Source: Perognathus longimembris pacificus
Lineage: Eukaryota; Chordata; Mammalia; Rodentia; Heteromyidae
Length of the DNA stretch: 64,000 bases
Direction of reading: 5' to 3'
Assembly: GCF_023159225.1 (NCBI RefSeq)
Contig: NC_063174.1
Coordinates: 42,772,191-42,836,190, forward strand
The position numbers and the translations under genes were made by a program. Within the stretch, counting starts at the first letter, position 1. Each line of letters opens with the position of its first letter. Shown in pieces: positions 43,897 through 54,719 of this stretch. Under the pieces are notes generated by a model. That model did not search any database, was not told the DNA's origin, and was given only the letters and a program-made list of their open reading frames with translations.

Positions 43897-45370
43897 GATC
43901 AGGTTCCCCACAGCAGAGTCTGATGAGGATTCTGGGAAAGAATAGCACAGAGGCAGTGCTGTCTGGAGCAACCAGGCAGGGGAGAGGAAGGGAAGAGTAC
44001 AGGAGGATGCCGGTCATGTATGTGAGTTCAGCAGCCCGATCTTCTGGGAAGTCTGGGAATCTACACTGTAGACTTTCCTGTCTTCAGACAAGGAGATGGG
44101 TCAGTTCTACTCCCCACCAGTCAGTGATTGGCTGAGAGCTTCCCTGGATGGATGGAGAGTAGGGCAGGCAGGAATCTCCCAGGCCCTTGGGATCAAGGGC
44201 AAATTCTCAGAAGGCAGTTGCTGTAAGCAGCTGGGGCGGAAGCGTTGTGGGGGCATTGGAATAGAGCAGAGCATCCCCACATCTACTACAGGACAGCAGG
44301 CCAGAGGCACACATAGACTCATTGCCTTGGTGTCCACTTAAGCCCTTGGAGGAGTCAGCCCTGGACTTGTACAGCTCTCCAGGTTGGGCCCCAGGTAGAG
44401 CCCTGGCTATGGAAATTCCTGGCCACAGCGATGGAGACACAGAATATGAAGATGGCCAATGAATCAATGAATGTCCGGACCTTGGATTTTCTTGGACAAA
44501 TGTGCATTTGAATTCTTACTCTTCCACTTACTCATTTTATGTGAGATTTGCTTGCCTCTCTACACTTGTTTTTCTCATCTGCGTCTGGAGGAGTATGGGA
44601 GGTGAGGTATGCGGAAACACTGAGTCCCGGCTGGCACAGAGCGAGCTGTTTCCTGGCGGCTACGTGGCTGAAGGTCACAGAGAATGAGTGCTTCGGGCTT
44701 TTGTGGGCATCGGGGTGTTAACATGAGGGCGTTTACATGTGAATGAATGATATCCACTGAGCAGGGGTTTGACTAGAGAATTGGGTAAGAGGCTTTGGGA
44801 GATGTCCCCACTGCTCGACTTCCCAACTGTCACATAGCTCTCCTCTCTGGTTGTGCCACACACAGAGCCGGCAGAAACCACCCTTCCTGCCAGCGGCAGT
44901 TCCAGCTCTGGCTTGTTCACACTCCTGGGCATAGTTGGGGCTCCAGGGTACACAGGCCACCATCTGCTGGAACAGCCACTCCTGGACCCCGCACAGCCAG
45001 CCTACGGGAGCTCATTCTCAGTCTTTGGCAGCTTCCTGGGCTGGGGGATCCCCAGACAGGGGCTGGATGGCCTGGCAGCTGTGCCTCCAGCCCCTTGGGA
45101 GCATGTTTCCCTCTCTCGGAGACCTTCCTAGCTGTCAGGCAGAATGCCCAGTGTCCTTCACCACCAACATCCCACATGGCCCTGCCTGTGCCTGCCAGGA
45201 AACCCCACGTCTGCCTCCGTAGCTGTCCATGTGTCCCACCAGACAGGGGAGCCCCATGTGGGGGTGGGGTGGTGGTGAGGAGAATGCTCAGCTTCCCCTT
45301 CCTGGGGCTCCACTGCCTTCTTCACGTCACCCCAATAGATTTGGGAGCATAGATTTAAAAGCGTCTCTGG
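43895..45370. other. Unique GC-rich sequence with MIR trace
   Basis: 'gtgcatttgaattcttactcttccacttactcattttatgtgag' (about 44501-44545) is a decayed MIR core. A 185-codon plus frame (44795-45352) overlaps three other frames in the same GC-rich stretch and resembles no known protein. Confidence 0.45.
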
Positions 45371-45616
45371 GCCAGGCACTGGTGGCTCACAAACTGTCAT
45401 TCATCCTAGCTACTCAGGAGGCTGAGATCTGAGGGCCATTGTTCAAAGCCAGCCTGGGCAGGAAAGGCTGTGATTCTTATCTTTAGTGAACCACTAAAGA
45501 AACCAGAGGTGGAGCTGTGAATCCAGTGATAGAGCACTAGCCTTGAGCAAAAGTGTGCAGGGACAGCACCCAGGCCCTGAATTCAAGCCCTAGGACTGGT
45601 ACCAAAAACAAAACAA
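45371..45616 (+). repeat. SINE family A
   Basis: Head 'gccaggcactggtggctcac' with a short insertion ('aaactgtcattc'), then linker, tRNA-like half 'attcaagccctaggactgg' and an A-rich tail. Confidence 0.92.
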
Positions 45617-45775
45617 GATCCGTGTTCACCTGAGTCAAAGGGGAAACTAGATAGAAAATCGAGACTATTGTTAAATTGAGCAGAAAGGATGGTGACACTC
45701 ATTGAAGTTGGTAGGTAAGGTTGGAAGAGTAGGTAGGAAGGCAGGAGTCTAGATTGGCTTTATGGGAAAGGACAT

Positions 45776-45797
45776 GGGTGGTGGTGGTGGTGGTGGT
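45776..45797. repeat. (GGT)n microsatellite
   Basis: Seven GGT units, followed by GAT units. Confidence 0.9.
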
Positions 45798-45819
45798 AGT
45801 GATGATGGAGAAGAGCAGG

Positions 45820-46075
45820 CAGTCTTATTACTGAACCCATACTATGGACCAGGGCCTGCGCCTGGTGCTCTGCTCCTGTCCCTTCTTTCTCATGCTCAGA
45901 ACCCAAGCCGTGGGTGATGGCATTTCTCCTCTCCTCTTACACATGAGGAGAAGGAGGCCCAGAGTTCAATGCTTCGCCTGAGGTTGATCAGTGGCTACTA
46001 AGTGGCAATACTGGGATTGGATCCAGTTCCTATCCAAATGTCTATACTTTGCCCGCTTTCTTGTACAGTATATCC
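45820..46075 (-). repeat. MIR, reversed
   Basis: 'cttacacatgaggagaaggaggcccagag' and 'ggctactaagtggcaatactgggattgg' follow the reversed MIR (cagatgaggaaactgaggcacagag, agtaagtggcagagctgggatt). Confidence 0.78.
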
Positions 46076-46173
46076 CAGCACTGTGAGATGCTTTGTGGAA
46101 TTAGGGCATCAGCTAGAGGGGAGAGCCCTATACTAGTGAAGAGTAGCTCCCCATTTCATAAATGAAAACCCAA

Positions 46174-46400
46174 GGCTGGCCTGGTGCCAGCAATCCTAGC
46201 TGTCATCTTAGCTATTCCCATGGCTGAGATTTGAGGATCGCAGTTCAAAGCCAGCCCAGGCAGGAAAGTCTGTCAGACTCTTATCCCTAGTAAACTACTC
46301 AAAAAAAAAACTCCAAGAAGTAGTGCTGTGACTCAAGAGGCAGAGTGCTAGCCTTGAACAAAAGAAGCCCAGGACCAGAATTCAAGCCCTAGGACCAGCC
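46174..46400 (+). repeat. SINE family A
   Basis: Head 'ggctggcctggtgccagcaa' (diverged), linker 'cttatccctagtaaactac', 3' end 'attcaagccctaggaccagc'. It feeds directly into a long purine array. Confidence 0.88.
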
Positions 46401-46406
46401 AAAAGA

Positions 46407-46455
<49 letters not shown>

Positions 46456-46602
46456 AGGAAGAGAGGAAGGAAAGGAGGGAGGGAGGGAAGGAGGGAGGGA
46501 GGGAGGGAGGGAGGGAGGGAAGGAAGGAAGGAAGGAAGGAAGGAAGGAAGGAAGGAAGGAAAGGAAGGAAGGAAAGGAAGGAAGGAAGGAAGGAAGGGAA
46601 GG
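46401..46602 (+). repeat. 202-base homopurine array (GAAA/GGGA/GGAA)n
   Basis: Only A and G over the whole span, in three phases: GAAA units, GGGA units, then GGAA units. It begins at the SINE tail. The minus-strand serine/proline/phenylalanine-rich open frames here are artefacts of the repeat. Confidence 0.97.
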
Positions 46603-47108
46603 TCCTCACCACCTCCTGGGGTGAGTGGCACAGTTGTCCGGGTGCTGGGCCTGCATTTTAGCCAATGTTGCATTTGAGGGTGGGGGATGCATTCACTCAT
46701 GTTTTCAGACCCCTCCGGTCTAGGCAGATAGAGGACTGAGAGGAAGCAGGAGTGAAGTGCGCCCCATGCGTGGTCACACCAGCCCCCTGAGTCAGCTTCC
46801 TGTACCTCCAGCTTCTGGGGCATTCCTATTAGAGTTCTCCCAACCTATCCCCAGGCATAGAGGCAGTGTCACCAGTGTGGGAATGTGCCTTGTGCCCCCA
46901 GAGTATGAGTACTGACCTTCTTCTACAACCAGCCTCCCAAGATCTCCCCACATCTCCCATGGCCCTATGCCCACCCCCCACTCCCTCCTGTCCCTGCTGA
47001 GACTTCTCATTCATTTGGATGTGTAGGACTGGATCTGTTAAACCAGGCCTATGTTGCAAATATTCAACAGAATAGCCCAAAGTTGCGGGGGCTGGGGGGG
47101 GGGGGTAA
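46603..47108. other. Unique sequence, nothing seen
   Basis: A G-run ends it (47094-47105). No other element is recognisable. Confidence 0.4.
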
Positions 47109-47257
47109 TGCCACTCCTCTACTACTGGCTTTTTTTCTGGTTAATTGGAATTAAGAGTCTCCCAGATTTGTCTGTCAGGGCTGGCCTCAAACTGGGATCC
47201 CCTGATCTCAGCCTCCTGAATAGCTAGATTATAGGCATGAGCCACTGGTGCCTGGCT
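47109..47257 (-). repeat. SINE family A, reversed, 3' truncated
   Basis: Only the linker ('tggttaattggaattaagag') and reversed B1-like head ('gagccactggtgcctggc') remain. Confidence 0.83.
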
Positions 47258-47324
47258 AGGGCTGGGATCTCTTGATCTCAGATCAAATAGTCAACAAAAT
47301 AGTCCAAAGAGACGTGTGCGTGTT

Positions 47325-47540
47325 AGCCAGGTGCCAGTGGCTCACACCTGTAATCCTAGAGATCTGAGGATCACAGTTTAAAGCCAGCCTGGACAGGAAA
47401 GTCCTTGTGACTCTTATATCCAATGAATTACCAGAAAACCGGAAGTAGTGCTGTGGCTCAAAGTGGTAGAGTGCTGGCCCTGAGCAGAAAAAGCTCAGGG
47501 ACAGAACCCAGGCCCTGAGTTCAAGCCCCATGACAAAGAA
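47325..47540 (+). repeat. SINE family A, head deleted
   Basis: 'gccaggtgccagtggctcac' jumps from 'taatcctag' to 'agatctgagg', losing the 'ctactcaggaggctg' part. The rest is intact. Confidence 0.9.
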
Positions 47541-47555
47541 AAGTATATGTGCGCG

Positions 47556-47593
<38 letters not shown>

Positions 47594-47605
47594 TGTGTGT
47601 GTGTG
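47541..47605 (+). repeat. (GT)n with CGCG start, on a SINE tail
   Basis: 'tgtgcgcgctcg' leads into a GT array with one TATG break. Confidence 0.92.
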
Positions 47606-48054
47606 GTGTGATTAATGTTTGGTGCGCATAGGAGCTACTATGTACACTCTGATGGAGTCCCATCCAGCTGGGAGCCAGGACCAGTCAACCATGTGGGAAG
47701 CTGAGCCCTCTCATAAGGCATGAGTGCATGGGATGAGAGAAAGGGATCTTATAGTGTTTAGAAGAAAACAATTGAGCTCCTGTGTGGCCACCATATCCCC
47801 TAACTCCTGTGTCAGGCTGGATTTTCATCCTGGGAAAGGGGCCACCAGCAAACTTTTCCCCCAAGGTCCAGAAAAGAATGAGAAGTAGAAGGCTACCGGA
47901 GGAAGCCAACAGCAGCAGGCCAACCTCAGGACCCGTTGGCCTCGTGTCCTGTCACCGCTGGCAGGGGGCTCCTTACAGGAAGCTGGGAGGCTCCCACATC
48001 CCAACGTCCATGGCCAGCACCTCACAGGGCACGGACCTATGCAAACACCAGCAG
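47606..48054. other. Unique sequence, nothing seen
   Basis: No recognisable element. Confidence 0.4.
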
Positions 48055-48510
48055 AATTACAGCTGCCGATAAACAAATTAGCATCCTTTAGGAGGTGAAA
48101 AGCTCCATAAAATGTCCGTATTTTGTTTACGGCTGCAAGGTGGGGTGACCAGGAGGCGGATTAAATCACTGAGGCATCCGTGAGGCTTGGTCCCTCTTTT
48201 CTCCCTCTCACCTCCCCCACCACCCTCGTGGCCACACACAGACTCTTAGACACAGCCTGCCCTGGCCCCTCAGTCCATCCCAGCCCTGCCATCCCGCGTC
48301 CTGCCTTGTCCCTGCCAGCCTGGGTCCCAGCAGGTGTTCCCTAATTAGCAATCTCTTCATTTCCAATCAAAGCACAAAGCGGCCCCAAAAGCCTGTCTTT
48401 ATGAGGGAGCCAGCAGCGGCTAGGGATGTGAGGGGGGGATAATTGTCTTCGCCAGTGGCGGCAGTAAGCGGCTGGCTAATTCATTATTGTAATAACTTTG
48501 CTTGTCCTTG
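48055..48510. promoter_or_regulatory. Candidate conserved regulatory block
   Basis: Repeat-free, with 'gataaacaaattagcatcc', 'gcggattaaatcactgagg', 'ccctaattagcaatctc' and 'ggctggctaattcattattg' homeodomain/forkhead cores, plus retained CpGs near 48117-48180 and 48448-48472. One of the better enhancer candidates. Confidence 0.45.
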
Positions 48511-50576
48511 GGGAGGTGAGGGGGGAGGGAAGGAGGCGAGGGGGGAGGGAGGAGTGCGGCTGAGGATGGGTGGCGGAGGGTCTGGGGCAAAGGGTGGGAG
48601 ACAGATGAGCCAGGGAATGGGGTACCTGCTTGATCCCCTCCTTTAGACTGGCAGGTGTGTCCTCCTGCTCTGCCCAGTCCACAAAGAGGGGACAAGTGAC
48701 AGGCCACCCACTCCAGTGAGCAGAATGGGGTAAGAGGTGAAGACTCCCCATGTGTGGGTGCTCCTGATCCGGGGGAGACTGGGGTGCTGCCAAGGGCAGC
48801 TAGGAATTCCCTGGAAGAAGTCTTAGGGCCTGAGCGGTGTTGTGGGGTACATGGATCTACACTCGAGTCATAGGGACTTCTGGACCCCACTCCTCAGCCC
48901 ACCTGACAGGGTGGAGGGTCTCTGACTGAATTTCTTGAGGGGGTGCCTTGCACTGGTATTGCCAGATGATGTGAGTAGCAGCCTCCTCAAGATCTCCCTC
49001 CAACCCAAAGGAGCTCCCCAAGTAGCTAAAAGGGGACAGGGGTGGCTGTGCTGGTTGTCCCTGTCCTGGTGTACTTGCTCTGGTGGTGAGACTGGGGCAA
49101 TCTCCCCCCCCCCCCCCCAGCCTAAGTGCAGGCAGGGATGGTGGATGGGGACTACAGGGAGCCAGGTGACATTATGAGGGCTTGGGGACTCCAGCTGAGT
49201 TTCAGGGGTAGGAGAAGGGAGGGTGCCCCCAAGGGAGGACATAGCACATGCAAAGGCATGGGGTGAATGGGAGACAAGGGCAGAAGAAGGGCGTGCTGAA
49301 GAGCTCATGGAAGGATGTGGGAATGTGGGGTGAGACTGACTTGTGGAAGGCCAAGTGGTAGACCAAGGGCTCCGCCTCCACCTCTTGTACCCCCAAGTTC
49401 GCATCAATAGTAGGCCCCCAGGAGAACCGGTGGCTGGCCTTGCCCTCCCTGGAGGGAGGCGTTAGGTGTCAGCAGCCCTAGTTATCACTGGCCTGGATCA
49501 TCACAAAGGCCTCATTAGACCACCAAAGGGAGAGGGATAGCTTCCACAAACTCACCACTATGTGCCTCAGTTTCTTCACCTGGCATGGAGTAAGTACCTG
49601 CCTCATAGGTAACAAACACCGTATGTATGGTGCAGAGCTGGCTCCTTTGAGTGTCACTAAATGGTAGGTTGCTTGCCAAGCATGCTAGAGGTCTTGGGTC
49701 CTGTCCCTCACATTCCTTCTCCCTAAAAGATGAATGACAGTGTGGAGGGGGAGGTACCGGAGCAGGGAGCTAGATCATCGGTTCCTTCTGCACCCATTTC
49801 TCCCTCATCTGAAGCAGAATGGGGGAAGCTGAACTGGCCGCTCCCTCTGGTGGAATGACAGCATTGGGCAGGCACGGTGGGGAACAATCAGCAACCCAAT
49901 TTCCTGTGTGTGTGGTGGGGGGGGAGGGTTATTAACTTGGAGATGCCCATGTCCCATTGGCAACAGAAATCCAGTAGTGGAGGGTCCCAGCCCTGTTCCT
50001 CCTCAGCCTAGCTTTTGCCATGTGTCAGCGACATTGGCCTTGTAGCTGGGTCCTCTGAGCAAGAGCAGAGACCATATCCTAGCTACCGACCTGGACTCTC
50101 CGGGCCCTGGCTTGGAGGACTGTTCTGGAGGCCAGGTATCCATCTTGTCCTGTCTGGCTCTCATGCCTTACCTTAGGAGTTAGGACAAATAAAAAGCTAC
50201 TCCCCCTCTGTCCCCCCTCCCCCCTTACAGATGGCTCTGCAGTAGTCCACAGAACTCTGCCTTATGGAACAACCCCATACCATACAAACGAAAGAGAGAT
50301 GGGAATGGAGAGCACTTCCCTGAGTCAATACTGAGGCTGAGGGACAGGGAGAGACATAGCCAGAATCTCTGTGGGAATGCCATGCTGTCTGTGATAATAT
50401 AGTGTAAGCCACTTTGGGGCCACAGGGGGAGTGTCACCTTTCTAGGATATTCTAAGAGGTGCATATTTTAAAAAAGTCAAAAGAAACTGATATGAAGTTT
50501 AATCATGTATTGTATCTAACCCGAGAAAAAGAGGATCATTTCACTAGTCCATATAGAGGAATTTTATGGCGATACC
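48511..50576. other. Unique GC-rich sequence, no supported gene
   Basis: G-rich tracts (48512-48555), a C-run (49106-49119) and a MIR-like trace ('tgtgcctcagtttcttcacctgg', about 49561-49640). Minus frames of 179 and 156 codons (48868-49407, 48420-48890) are proline/serine-rich, unrecognised and overlap plus-strand frames. Confidence 0.42.
49840..49853 (-). promoter_or_regulatory. CTCF-like site
   Basis: GCTCCCTCTGGTGG. The reverse reads CCACCAGAGGGAGC, one mismatch from the CTCF core CCACCAGAGGGCGC. It is not inside a recognisable SINE. Confidence 0.45.
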
Positions 50577-50601
50577 TTGTTGTTGTTGTTGTTGTTGTTG
50601 T
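50577..50601. repeat. (TTG)n microsatellite
   Basis: Eight TTG units. Confidence 0.93.
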
Positions 50602-50649
50602 GTTCTGTTTGAAAGGAATCTTTGCCATCTAGTTTGAATTGGACATTTA

Positions 50650-50675
50650 CATGAATTGACACTTGTCAATTCATG
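50650..50675. other. Perfect inverted repeat with TGACA/TGTCA core
   Basis: Twelve-base arms (catgaattgaca and tgtcaattcatg) around a CT spacer. The centre TGACA-CT-TGTCA resembles the palindromic site bound by TALE homeodomain dimers of the MEIS/TGIF group. Confidence 0.6.
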
Positions 50676-50737
50676 CTACTGGCATTCCTAGTGCCTGCTA
50701 GCAGCACCTGCTGCCAACCATCTTTGATGGTACAAGT

Positions 50738-50955
50738 TTAGAGGTGAAGAGCACTAACTCTGGAGCCACTTGCTAGCTTGGACGATGTTAGCCAAGTTGC
50801 TATATCTCTCCAGACCTCTGATTCTCTATCTATAAAATGGGTCAAAATCGAAGTTACCTATTGAAGTTGTTTTGAGACTGAGATTGGTGCATACCATAGC
50901 AAATTTAACTAGTGCCTGGCAGGCAGAAAGTGCTTTCCAAATGTTAACTGTTAAT
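50738..50955 (+). repeat. MIR
   Basis: 'gaagagcactaactctggagcc', 'tctctatctataaaatggg', 'gttgttttgagactgagattgg' and 'agtgcctggcaggcagaaagtgc' in MIR order, nearly full length. Confidence 0.85.
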
Positions 50956-51069
50956 AAGGAGTAGAAAAATAAAACTTCCAGTTTGAAGGAAGAGCAATCA
51001 AAGCAGAAAATAAGGGCAGAGGGCAGAAGGTCAAGGGGCTGGGATGGCGTACAAGGGCGCCCAGACAGG

Positions 51070-51285
51070 CAGGCCCTGGTGGCTCCCACCTGTAATTCTA
51101 GCTATTCAGGAGGCTGAGACCTGAGAGTCCCAGCTTGAAGCCAGTCTAGGCAGGAAATTCTGTGAGACTCTTACCTCCAATGAACTGCCAAAGAGCTGGA
51201 AGTGGAGCTGTGGCTCAAGTGGTGGAGCTCTAGCTAAGGGACAGTATCCAGGGTCTGAGTTCAAGCCCCAGAACCAGCACAGAAA
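51070..51285 (+). repeat. SINE family A
   Basis: Head 'caggccctggtggctcccac', linker 'cttacctccaatgaactgcc', shortened tRNA-like half 'gagttcaagccccagaacc'. Confidence 0.9.
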
Positions 51286-51539
51286 AAGGGGAATGAGAGG
51301 TCAGGGCTGTGCAGGCTGGATGTCCAGTCCTGAGAACCTGGGCTTCCTTTCCAGCTCCTTGACTAGAGCCCAAGAGCAAGAAAGAGAACTCCAGGGGCTG
51401 AGCCTTTGCCTGGCACCTGTAACCATCTCTAGAGCTGGGGTAGGAGCTCTGAGATGGCAGGGGAGGGGGGAGGGAGGCTGCAGCACCCTCACTCTTCCCC
51501 TTTTGCTCCAGTGGCAAAACTGTTGCATGCCTGCCTTGG
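51286..51539. other. Unique sequence, nothing seen
   Basis: A 124-codon plus frame (51293-51667) crosses into the AT-rich block to the right and is not supported. Confidence 0.4.
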
Positions 51540-51690
51540 GCTCACAGCTGCCTGGGAAAGGCTGGGCATCAGCTGGAGGGGGAATATTAATGATTCAATT
51601 TTCAACCAGGTTCCACTCCAGGGCCTCGCCTGCGACATGCATTTTTAATCATAACAAAACAGAATGACAAAGGGAGTCATTTGCTGCAAG
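51540..51690. promoter_or_regulatory. Candidate conserved regulatory block
   Basis: 'gggaatattaatgattcaat' and 'gcatttttaatcataac' cores with 'cctcgcctgcgacatgc' CpGs in repeat-free DNA. Confidence 0.4.
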
Positions 51691-52434
51691 CAACCCCCGC
51701 TGGCTAGCCCCCCTGAAGGGTCTGCTTGGGGGAGGGGTGGCTAGCCCTCAAGTCATTCCCCATCCAGATGCCAAGTGGGCTCCCAACATCAGCACACCCA
51801 CTGCCCTGCTACTGTGCAAGTCACTCTCTCTGGGCTGAGTTCTCCAAAAGAGGGCTGCAAGGTTGAGGAGCAGAAATGCTTGGGTGCCACCAGCTAGGGC
51901 TGGTAGAAGCTGAAGGGAAGAGAGACCTTGGGGGCCAGCTGGCCCATAGCAAGGAAAGGGCCCTGCCCATGTCCATGGAGGATGCCCAGAACTCTGCCTG
52001 TGGTGCATTCTACATCCTTTATTCCCTAGCCTCTTGCAGGCCCTGGGCTGGACACCTTGTACCCACCAGGTCCTCCGGGCTGGCCTTGTTCTAGTGTTGC
52101 TTGGTGATTGGCTTGCCCCTCTGCTGATCGAAATGGTGCCTGGTGGTTTAGGGTCCACCTGTCAATCTGGAATGTTCCTCGCCCTCCCTGACATCTTTGA
52201 GGGCCCAGCTTGAATTCCTATTAGTAAAGCTCCCTGTCTTCTCTCAGCTTGTATTCTCCATGATCTGTGTCACCCCTTGGGTATTCTGCCATCCCTAGGC
52301 CCCTCCCGCCATCCCTCAATCCCTGACCACCCAGGAGATACAGTAGGTGCAGTGCCTGGCTGGCACCATCTAGTGAGAAAGGTGAGCAGAACAACAGAAA
52401 GTTAGGGGTGGCTAGAGAAGCCACTTCAGCGTGC
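51691..52434. other. Unique sequence, no gene seen
   Basis: A 136-codon minus frame (51748-52158) has no family signature. Confidence 0.4.
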
Positions 52435-52530
52435 ATGTTATTTACCGGGTCTTCATCTATGAAGGACTTACTGTGTGCCAGGCTCTAGGCACTGTGGGTA
52501 CTATGGCAAAGAAGACTGACAAGCATTGTC
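52435..52530 (+). repeat. Ancient interspersed repeat, L2/MIR age
   Basis: 'gaaggacttactgtgtgccaggctctaggcactgtggg' closely follows the common mammalian 'tactatgtgccaggcactgtgctaggcactggg' repeat. Family not assigned. Confidence 0.6.
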
Positions 52531-52744
52531 TCTGTCTTGGCAGTGTTCCTATAGGTGGAGAGGATTATACAGACCAATAGATGCCCCACATTGCTTCTAA
52601 CATCTTCCTTTGTGCTTTGTATACAGTGGGAGCTCAATACATGCTCACTGACTAGTGGGCTTTTAGCCGGCTATTTTCTGTGTCATTCTCCTTCCTCTGG
52701 CTCTGTATTTGTGCTGCTTGGTTGCAAGGTTGCTGTCAGTTCTG

Positions 52745-53220
52745 ACCTCAGGGTCATACATAGTAATAATATCTAGTACTGATTAAATACTCATCATATG
52801 TCAGGTACCCAAGCCCGTTGCTGACACAGATATAATTGTATGTGTGCACATGTGCATGTGCCAATGCTGGAGATTGAACTCAGGGTTCTTGCTCAGCTTT
52901 TCTGCCAGGCCTCTTGTTCTGGCTTTTTGCTGGTTAATTGGAGATAAGAATCTCTTGAGTTCACTTATAGAGCTGGCTGCAAACCATGATCCTCAGCTCT
53001 CAGCCTCTTGAGTAGCTAGGCTTATCAATATGAGCCACTGGTGCCTGGTTATAAATGATACAACATGATCTAATCTTCACAGCCATTCCATGGGTAGATA
53101 TTATTCAATCCATTTTACTAAAGAGGAAAATGAAGCACAGAGATGCTAAGTCACTTGTTCAAGGTTGCACACAAATAATATGCAAAGCTGAGAGGCGAAC
53201 CCAGGCAATCTGGCCCTGGG
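52745..53220 (-). repeat. MIR-type repeat, reversed, split by a SINE
   Basis: Left part: 'tactgattaaatactcatcatatgtcaggtac'. Right part: 'tccattttactaaagaggaaaatgaagcacagagatg...cacttgttcaaggttgcacac'. Together they follow a reversed MIR, interrupted by the SINE at 52860. Confidence 0.75.
52860..53050 (-). repeat. SINE family A, reversed, inside MIR
   Basis: 'ccaatgctggagattgaact' to 'gagccactggtgcctgg'. A TG/CA-rich stretch (52839-52860) stands in place of the tail. Confidence 0.85.
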
Positions 53221-53835
53221 TATGTCATCCTTTTTCACTCAATTTGCAGATATCTGCTGCTCTTTTTATTGGAGAGGGGCCCTTGCTGGGAGCGGGGGTA
53301 GAATGCCTCCTCTAGGAAGCATTCCTCATGGAACAGAAGCATGGTGGTCCCTCATGGTCCTTTTCAACTCCCCTGTCCTGTTTACATAGGGAACCAAGGC
53401 CTTGAGTAGAAGGAACTGGTATAGGGCCTCATGACAAGTCTCAGCCTAGTGTGACTAAATACTGAGTCAGTAGGGCCTGGGCAGGGGCGGCCATTCTGGA
53501 AACTCAATCCAGGACCCTCAGGCCCTCTGCCAGCCTCACACCACCAGCACCTCCCCGGCTCCCCTCCCTTCCTCTTAGGCTGACAGGAGCCTGCAGGCCA
53601 CCTGTGCTAGGTATATAAGGTGGGGGAGAGCCTGGAGAAGCTTTCAGACAGTACAGGGAGGCGGGGCATCTGCCCCAAGGCTCCACCCACTCTCAATGTA
53701 TTCACTCACATCAGCACAAGCACCCTGTGTCCAGCAGCTCATCAGTGAGCAAAACAGACCACACAAGGAGGGAGGGGCAGGAAGAAGACATACAGAATCA
53801 TCCACACAGTCAGTGCATTTAGTATGTCAGTGCCA
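53221..53835. other. Unique sequence, nothing seen
   Basis: No recognisable element. 'ggtatataagg' near 53611 looks TATA-like but has no exon-like context. Confidence 0.4.
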
Positions 53836-54062
53836 GCCAGGCACTGGTGGCTCACAGCTATAATCCTAGCTACTCAGGAGGCTGAGGTTTGAGGATTGCA
53901 CTTTGAAGCCAGCCCAGGCAGAAAAGTCCATGAGGCTAGAAGTGGTACTGTGACTCCAGTGGTAAAGTGCTAGCCTTGAGCAGAAAAGCTCTGGAACAGT
54001 GCTCAAGCCCTGAGTTCAAGCCATACAACCAACCAACCAATTGAACAAACAAACAATAATAA
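53836..54062 (+). repeat. SINE family A, linker deleted
   Basis: Head 'gccaggcactggtggctcac', then direct passage from 'aaaagtccatgagg' to 'ctagaagtggtactgtgac', skipping the ctccaattaacc linker. Tail of CAAC and AAAC units. Confidence 0.9.
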
Positions 54063-54317
54063 TAAGTGCCAAAGACAATTGGTAAACAGGAGGCCCAGTG
54101 GACCCTCACTACATTTCACTCCTCTGGAGGAGGTGAGAGCATGTCCTGCCAAATTCTGAGCACTTCAACAAAGCACAAAGGCCTGGAGGTAGGAATAGAT
54201 TTGGTGCATTTCGTGGTGTGGAGTGAGTCTAAGGATAAACACCTCCTGATGTCATGGGTCAAAGATGTCCATGGGACATGGAAATCACTTGCTCTGGTCC
54301 TGTCTCAGTGACAGAGG

Positions 54318-54396
54318 AGGGCCTCACACTTAAGATCCTCCCACCTCAGCCTCCCAAAGTACAGAGATTACAGATGTGCCTATCAACTCCTGGCTG
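54318..54396 (-). repeat. B1 (7SL-derived) fragment, reversed
   Basis: 'gatcctcccacctcagcctc...aaagtacagagattacagatgtg' is the reversed 7SL/B1 core. Confidence 0.75.
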
Positions 54397-54719
54397 AAAT
54401 GATCCTTCTCTTTTCTCCAGCCAAAGACTCCCCAAAACTTTTGTTCCTACAGTCATACAGGAGGCCTCAGTCAACCAGTGGCTTTTCTAGGAACTAATGA
54501 GATGCTGGTCATTGTTCTGAGGGGGACTGTGCTGAGAGGACACCGTCTGTGAACTCTGCCCCACTGGACGCCACCGGGCTCATACCTCCTGTAGTCTCAG
54601 GTGCCTTGTGTGTCCTAGAGCCTTGTGGGGACACAAGCCACAGAGCTTGAGGGAGGGTGAGGAAGCATCTGCTTTCTGTGCAAACTGCTGTTGTCCCCTC
54701 CTGCCTTCCTGCAGCCGCC
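54397..54719. other. Unique sequence, nothing seen
   Basis: No recognisable element. Confidence 0.4.

Noticed and set aside
44795..45352. 185-codon open frame, plus strand
   Set aside because: GC-rich, stop-poor DNA where other frames on both strands are also open. No family signature, splice sites or promoter.
46382..46823. Minus-strand frames rich in serine, phenylalanine, leucine and proline
   Set aside because: Produced by the homopurine microsatellite on the opposite strand.
48868..49407. 179-codon open frame, minus strand
   Set aside because: Proline/serine-rich translation of GC-rich DNA, overlapping a plus-strand frame. No recognisable domain.
53605..53625. TATA-like 'ggtatataagg' as a promoter
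   Set aside because: No downstream exon-like sequence, splice donor or companion motif.
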